NCBI GenBank assembly: GCA_000310025.1
Contig: FN649751.1
Location: 5,304,673 to 5,326,869 of the forward strand
Direction of reading: 5' to 3'
From: Ectocarpus siliculosus
Lineage: Eukaryota; Sar; Phaeophyceae; Ectocarpales; Ectocarpaceae
Length of the DNA: 22,197 nucleotides
Both the position numbers and the translations under genes were made by a program. Numbering within the stretch: position 1 is the stretch's first letter; each line of letters starts with the position of its first letter. Below the pieces are notes generated by a model that ran no database searches, had not been told where the DNA came from, and saw nothing but the letters and a program-made list of their open reading frames with translations. Positions 19,533-22,197 of this stretch are shown piece by piece.

Positions 19533-20747
19533 CTGCAAGTTTGTAAAATAAAAACCGTAAGATCATACTCAGTAGTAAATACGACGTTCTTTACGCACCT
19601 GTTTGTGGCAAAGGCGTGCAGACCGGGATTTCTTCCATGACGAGCAGCAGGTGGGTGGTCGCGCCATCCGGAGTTCCCAAGGGGTAGGCCTGGACGGCCA
19701 CAGCCAATTGCCTTAAGTCTCTCGTAACGACGCTAAGGTCCACCATCTCCGCCCTCTTGACGTTCGACCCTATGCAGGTCTGCACGAGCGTCTCCAGGGC
19801 GTCCCCGTTGTTTGCTTCGGCGGGACCCTGCGAGGCACAAATCACAGGGGGACGGTTTTGTTTCCTGCCCGAGGATTTTCGCAGCAGATGGACACAGAGA
19901 TGCCAGTTTCCCCTCGTGTCTTGAAAAACAAACGACAGGCAGGAATCTAACTAGACGTCCAACGTTTCTTTGGTACGCTCTATGCAGCCGGCAGTAAGCA
20001 GGCAGCAAGCAGGCAGCAAGCAGGCAGCAAGAAGCGGCGTATCTCCTACGTTCATAAGGGTTAAGGAGAAACACCAAGAAGCGGCGTATCTCTCACGTTC
20101 ATGAGGGTGAAGGGGAACATCTTGGCCTCCTCGGCGGTGTGCCCCATCAACGCCGTCCACGCCTCGTTGGTGTGCGTGATCCCGTACGGCGGCACGGCCG
20201 AAAGCACCAACCGCGCTTGCTGCGACGGCTGGGTCGCCAACGCCAGCTGGGGGAGGGGAGAGATCGAGAGAGAGAGATTGACGGGGAGGGAATGCGAGCG
20301 AGAGAGGCACAGAGAGAGAGAGAGCGAGAGAGAGAGAGAGAGAGAGAGAGGTTAGACATACAGACAAACAGAAAGACCGACAGGCAGACAGACAGACAGA
20401 CCCAACCAACGCAAACACAGCACAGCACGTTTCGATTCGATTCGGGTTTGTGGCTGCGTACCAAAACCAACACCGTTCTTACGCCCCATCTACATAACGC
20501 GCAGCGGCAGCAGCAGCAGCAGCATGTCCCCTTCCCTCCTCACCGTGTTCGGTACCATCCGCAGCTCCCCCTGGCCTACCGCCCGCTGCAGCTGCTGCAT
20601 CAGGCTCATGACGTCGAAGACTATCTCCAGGCGCTTTATGCGGTTGTCCGGGGAGAAGTGGGCTCGGAGCATCCCGTGGCTGAACACGTCGCACAGCGCC
20701 CCGCACTCGGTGGCGTTGTCCGTCTTCATCAGCCACTGGCACATGAG
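19195..20747 (-). CDS. PAS-domain protein, 3' part; probable stramenopile bZIP-PAS-type regulator
   Basis: Exons in transcription order: 20747-20544, 20246-20097, 19827-19599 and possibly 19532-19195. Junction phases agree (0,0,1). Exon A carries QWLMKTDNATECGALCDVF and IKRLEIVFDVMSLMQQLQRA, a block I associate with the region before PAS in stramenopile bZIP-PAS proteins. Exon B opens the PAS fold with ARLVLSAVPPYGITHTNEAW and GHTAEEA. Exon C closes it with the GPAEANNGD region and ending THLLLVMEEIPV. The Cys-containing photoactive motif of LOV domains (NCRFLQGP) is absent, so a flavin photosensor is unlikely. A bZIP region was not found up to the right edge; it would lie further right if present. 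The role as a transcription factor is inference. If the last intron is not spliced, the protein ends at TAA 19593-19591. Confidence 0.65.
19599..19827 (-). CDS. PAS gene exon C: C-terminal half of PAS
   Basis: The acceptor GTGCCTCGCAG ends at 19828. The exon reads GPAEANNGDALETLVQTC, then DLSVVTRDLRQLAVAVQAYP and THLLLVMEEIPVC, the last strands of a PAS domain. The donor CAG/GTGCGT at 19598 lies two codons before an in-frame TAA at 19593-19591, so the exon may end the gene instead. Confidence 0.65.
19982..20030. repeat. Short GCAGGCAGCAA tandem repeat
   Basis: Three to four near-perfect units of about 11 bp (GCAAGCAGGCA) lie in the PAS intron directly next to the duplicated donor. Confidence 0.85.
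20031..20123. repeat. 47-bp tandem duplication of the exon B donor
   Basis: GAAGCGGCGTATCTC starts at 20031 and again at 20078. The copies differ at several sites. On the minus strand the upstream copy gives ATGAAC/GTGAGA and the downstream copy ATGAAC/GTAGGA. Reading through to the second donor meets TAA in frame. Confidence 0.85.
20097..20246 (-). CDS. PAS gene exon B: N-terminal half of PAS
   Basis: The acceptor CTCCCCTCCCCCAG ends at 20247 and the donor is ATGAAC/GTGAGA at 20096, 50 codons. LSAVPPYGITHTNEAWTALM and GHTAEEAKMF match the start of a PAS fold (Asn-Glu-Ala-Trp then Gly-His/Tyr-Thr). The donor is duplicated 47 bp downstream. Confidence 0.7.
20253..20402. repeat. (GA)n and (CAGA)n microsatellites in a PAS intron
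   Basis: GA-rich sequence from about 20253 to 20351 is followed by CAGA/GACA units to about 20402. On the transcribed strand this is a CT and TCTG-rich tract just before the exon B acceptor, like the TCTG repeat before a CDPK acceptor. Confidence 0.9.
20544..20747 (-). CDS. PAS gene exon A: conserved block before the PAS domain
   Basis: The acceptor is TCGCAAACAG ending at 20748 and the donor AACACG/GTGAGG at 20543, giving 68 whole codons. It contains CGALCDVFSHGMLRAHF and LEIVFDVMSLMQQLQRA. The open frame continues further upstream, so the acceptor could lie higher. It joins exon B in phase 0. Confidence 0.6.
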
Positions 20748-22197
20748 CTGTTTGCGATTGAGAGAGGCCCCGTTGGTGCGGGCGAAAACGAGACCGAAAA
20801 TGAGGGGTTGGAGGGGGGGGTACTTGTGCCGAAGGAACAAGTAGCACGGCACCGGGGGTGTGCGCATTGCTGGCCGCAAAAGACTCTATTCCGTTAGATG
20901 AACGAGGTGTGCTGTAGGTCTGTTTTTGAGGAGAGAGTTTTGGTCAGAGCAAACGTCTGACGACAACAAATTGCAAGCGTGATTTTCCGAAGCTACAAAT
21001 GCTGAGCGGTATCTACCGCAAAATACACCCAAGTAGCCGCCCTACAACGTTTTTTGACGGGCCGACCGGCAATAGACCCCCAATGCTGGCACGGATCGGA
21101 TCCACAAAAACAGCGGAAGAACCGTTGGCAACAACCACGACAACACAACGTGTCCCGCGCAAACGACATATCGAACGCCGCTTGGTGGTGCGACGCCTCC
21201 CCGGCGCTAACCCTTGGCCGCCGTTTCATAAGAGAAAAAAAACTACCCTACAGCAGTGGTGGTGGTTATTCTCTGCACAAGGCCGAATGACCAAGGCCAA
21301 TCGCCCTGAATAACGCCGGGGAACTCACGTGACCGTAAATGAAATATTCCACCTGTCTGATACTCTTGAATTAGTACCCGGTACAGTGAAATCGCGTGAC
21401 AACAGATCCAAATATATAACTTGTCCCATACTCTGGAGTATTGTAGTGCCGGGTGACCGGCACAGGTCCGGCCGAATCCCTTGGCACCATGCAGCCTAAT
21501 GTTCCAAAACAGGACCACGCCACAACGCTGACGCCGCCCGACTCGGTGTTGACCCCTCTCGCCCCCACGGTCTCCCTCGCTGACGCTACCGCTTGCAACG
21601 CGAGCCCCCCGAAACGCCCGATCACCACACACAAGAAGGAAAATTGCACCATTTCATGCAGGGGAACTTTCAGAAACGCTTTGCTTGCGTTGTCGGTTGC
21701 CGGCGCCCCCTGCTTCTCTCGACTTGCTTACCGCGTTTGACCCGACCACGGTATCCTCCGGCGACGTGTATAACTGATACTTGAGCTGGTCGAGTTTCCG
21801 GTGATGGATTCGTTAGTTGGGGCGCCGGCCAGGCGCCAGTTCGAGAAGCGAAGAGACCCGGGCCGAAGGCACGAACACACATGAGACATATGCCACCACA
21901 CCAGGCAGGGGATCAGACCATCGGGACAGCACGGAGAGATCAGATCGGTAGCCTACCCAGGTTCTTACTTAGCAAACGTATTGGATAGAGTATGGAAGTG
22001 GTGGAGGTTAGGGTTAGGATAGGGGTCCATGTAACCCCTCTCTATTTCATAGATACTCTTGGTTTCTTCGCGTAGGCAGTCCGATCAGACGGCGTGTAGG
22101 GGCACACAACGCATCGGGACAGCGGGACGGAGACTCTCCCTCCATTCCTGCCCCCCCCCCCCCCCCCAAGTAAAGAGGAAGGAACCCTTGGCCCTCG
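20748..22197. other. Upstream of the visible PAS exons; no gene assigned
   Basis: This should be intron and possibly further exons of the minus-strand PAS gene, but no basic-region or zipper-like exon was seen. Several frames are open for 60-130 codons on both strands with no recognised domain. A C-run of about 17 lies near 22151-22167. Confidence 0.4.

Noticed and set aside
22007-22021. Two TTAGGG-like units suggesting a telomere
   Set aside because: Only two units in ordinary sequence; too short for an interstitial telomere claim.
22151-22167. C-run near the right edge
   Set aside because: A homopolymer prone to sequencing error, with no flanking structure.

Overview
The window looks like nuclear DNA of a stramenopile, most likely a brown alga of the Ectocarpus type. 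This placement is inferred from four things: genes split into many short exons with GT-AG introns of about 0.06 to 1.3 kb, a fairly GC-rich base composition, a PAS-domain regulator of a kind I associate with stramenopiles, and a calcium-dependent protein kinase. No bacterial operon, rRNA, tRNA or CRISPR array was found.

Region by region. (1) 162-1301, minus strand: a decayed tyrosine recombinase (mobile-element gene) broken by two frameshifts. (2) 1520-6018, plus strand: the 3' part of a calcium-dependent protein kinase (CDPK), in seven exons whose splice phases all agree. It runs from the activation segment through the C-lobe, the regulatory junction and four EF-hands to the stop codon. The exons for the N-lobe and the DFG motif are not in the window. 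The recombinase remnant lies antisense just upstream, either in an intron or at a truncation point. (3) 6019-10739: mostly unassigned, with a diverged direct repeat carrying G-tracts, a G/C hairpin and a few weak candidate exons on the plus strand. (4) 10740-15136, minus strand: a five-exon gene model of 728 codons with one canonical EF-hand, a long disordered region, a predicted coiled coil and Pro, Gln/His and Ser tracts. A frameshifted retrotransposon RNase H fragment sits in its first intron. (5) 15137-19194: no convincing gene, but a duplicated block at 16.3-16.8 kb, a CAG microsatellite and one possible degraded exon. (6) 19195-20747, minus strand: the 3' part of a PAS-domain gene whose upstream exons lie beyond the right edge. 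(7) 20748-22197: nothing assigned.

Two calcium-linked genes and one sensor-like gene are present, but nothing in the sequence shows that they act together. The most interesting features are at splice sites. A diverged 116-bp duplication covers the acceptor of the first EF-hand exon of the CDPK. A 47-bp duplication copies the donor of the PAS exon, and use of the copy would add an in-frame stop. A TCTG microsatellite sits just upstream of another CDPK acceptor. The EF-hand loops of the CDPK are degenerate, whereas the loop in the neighbouring EF-hand gene is canonical.
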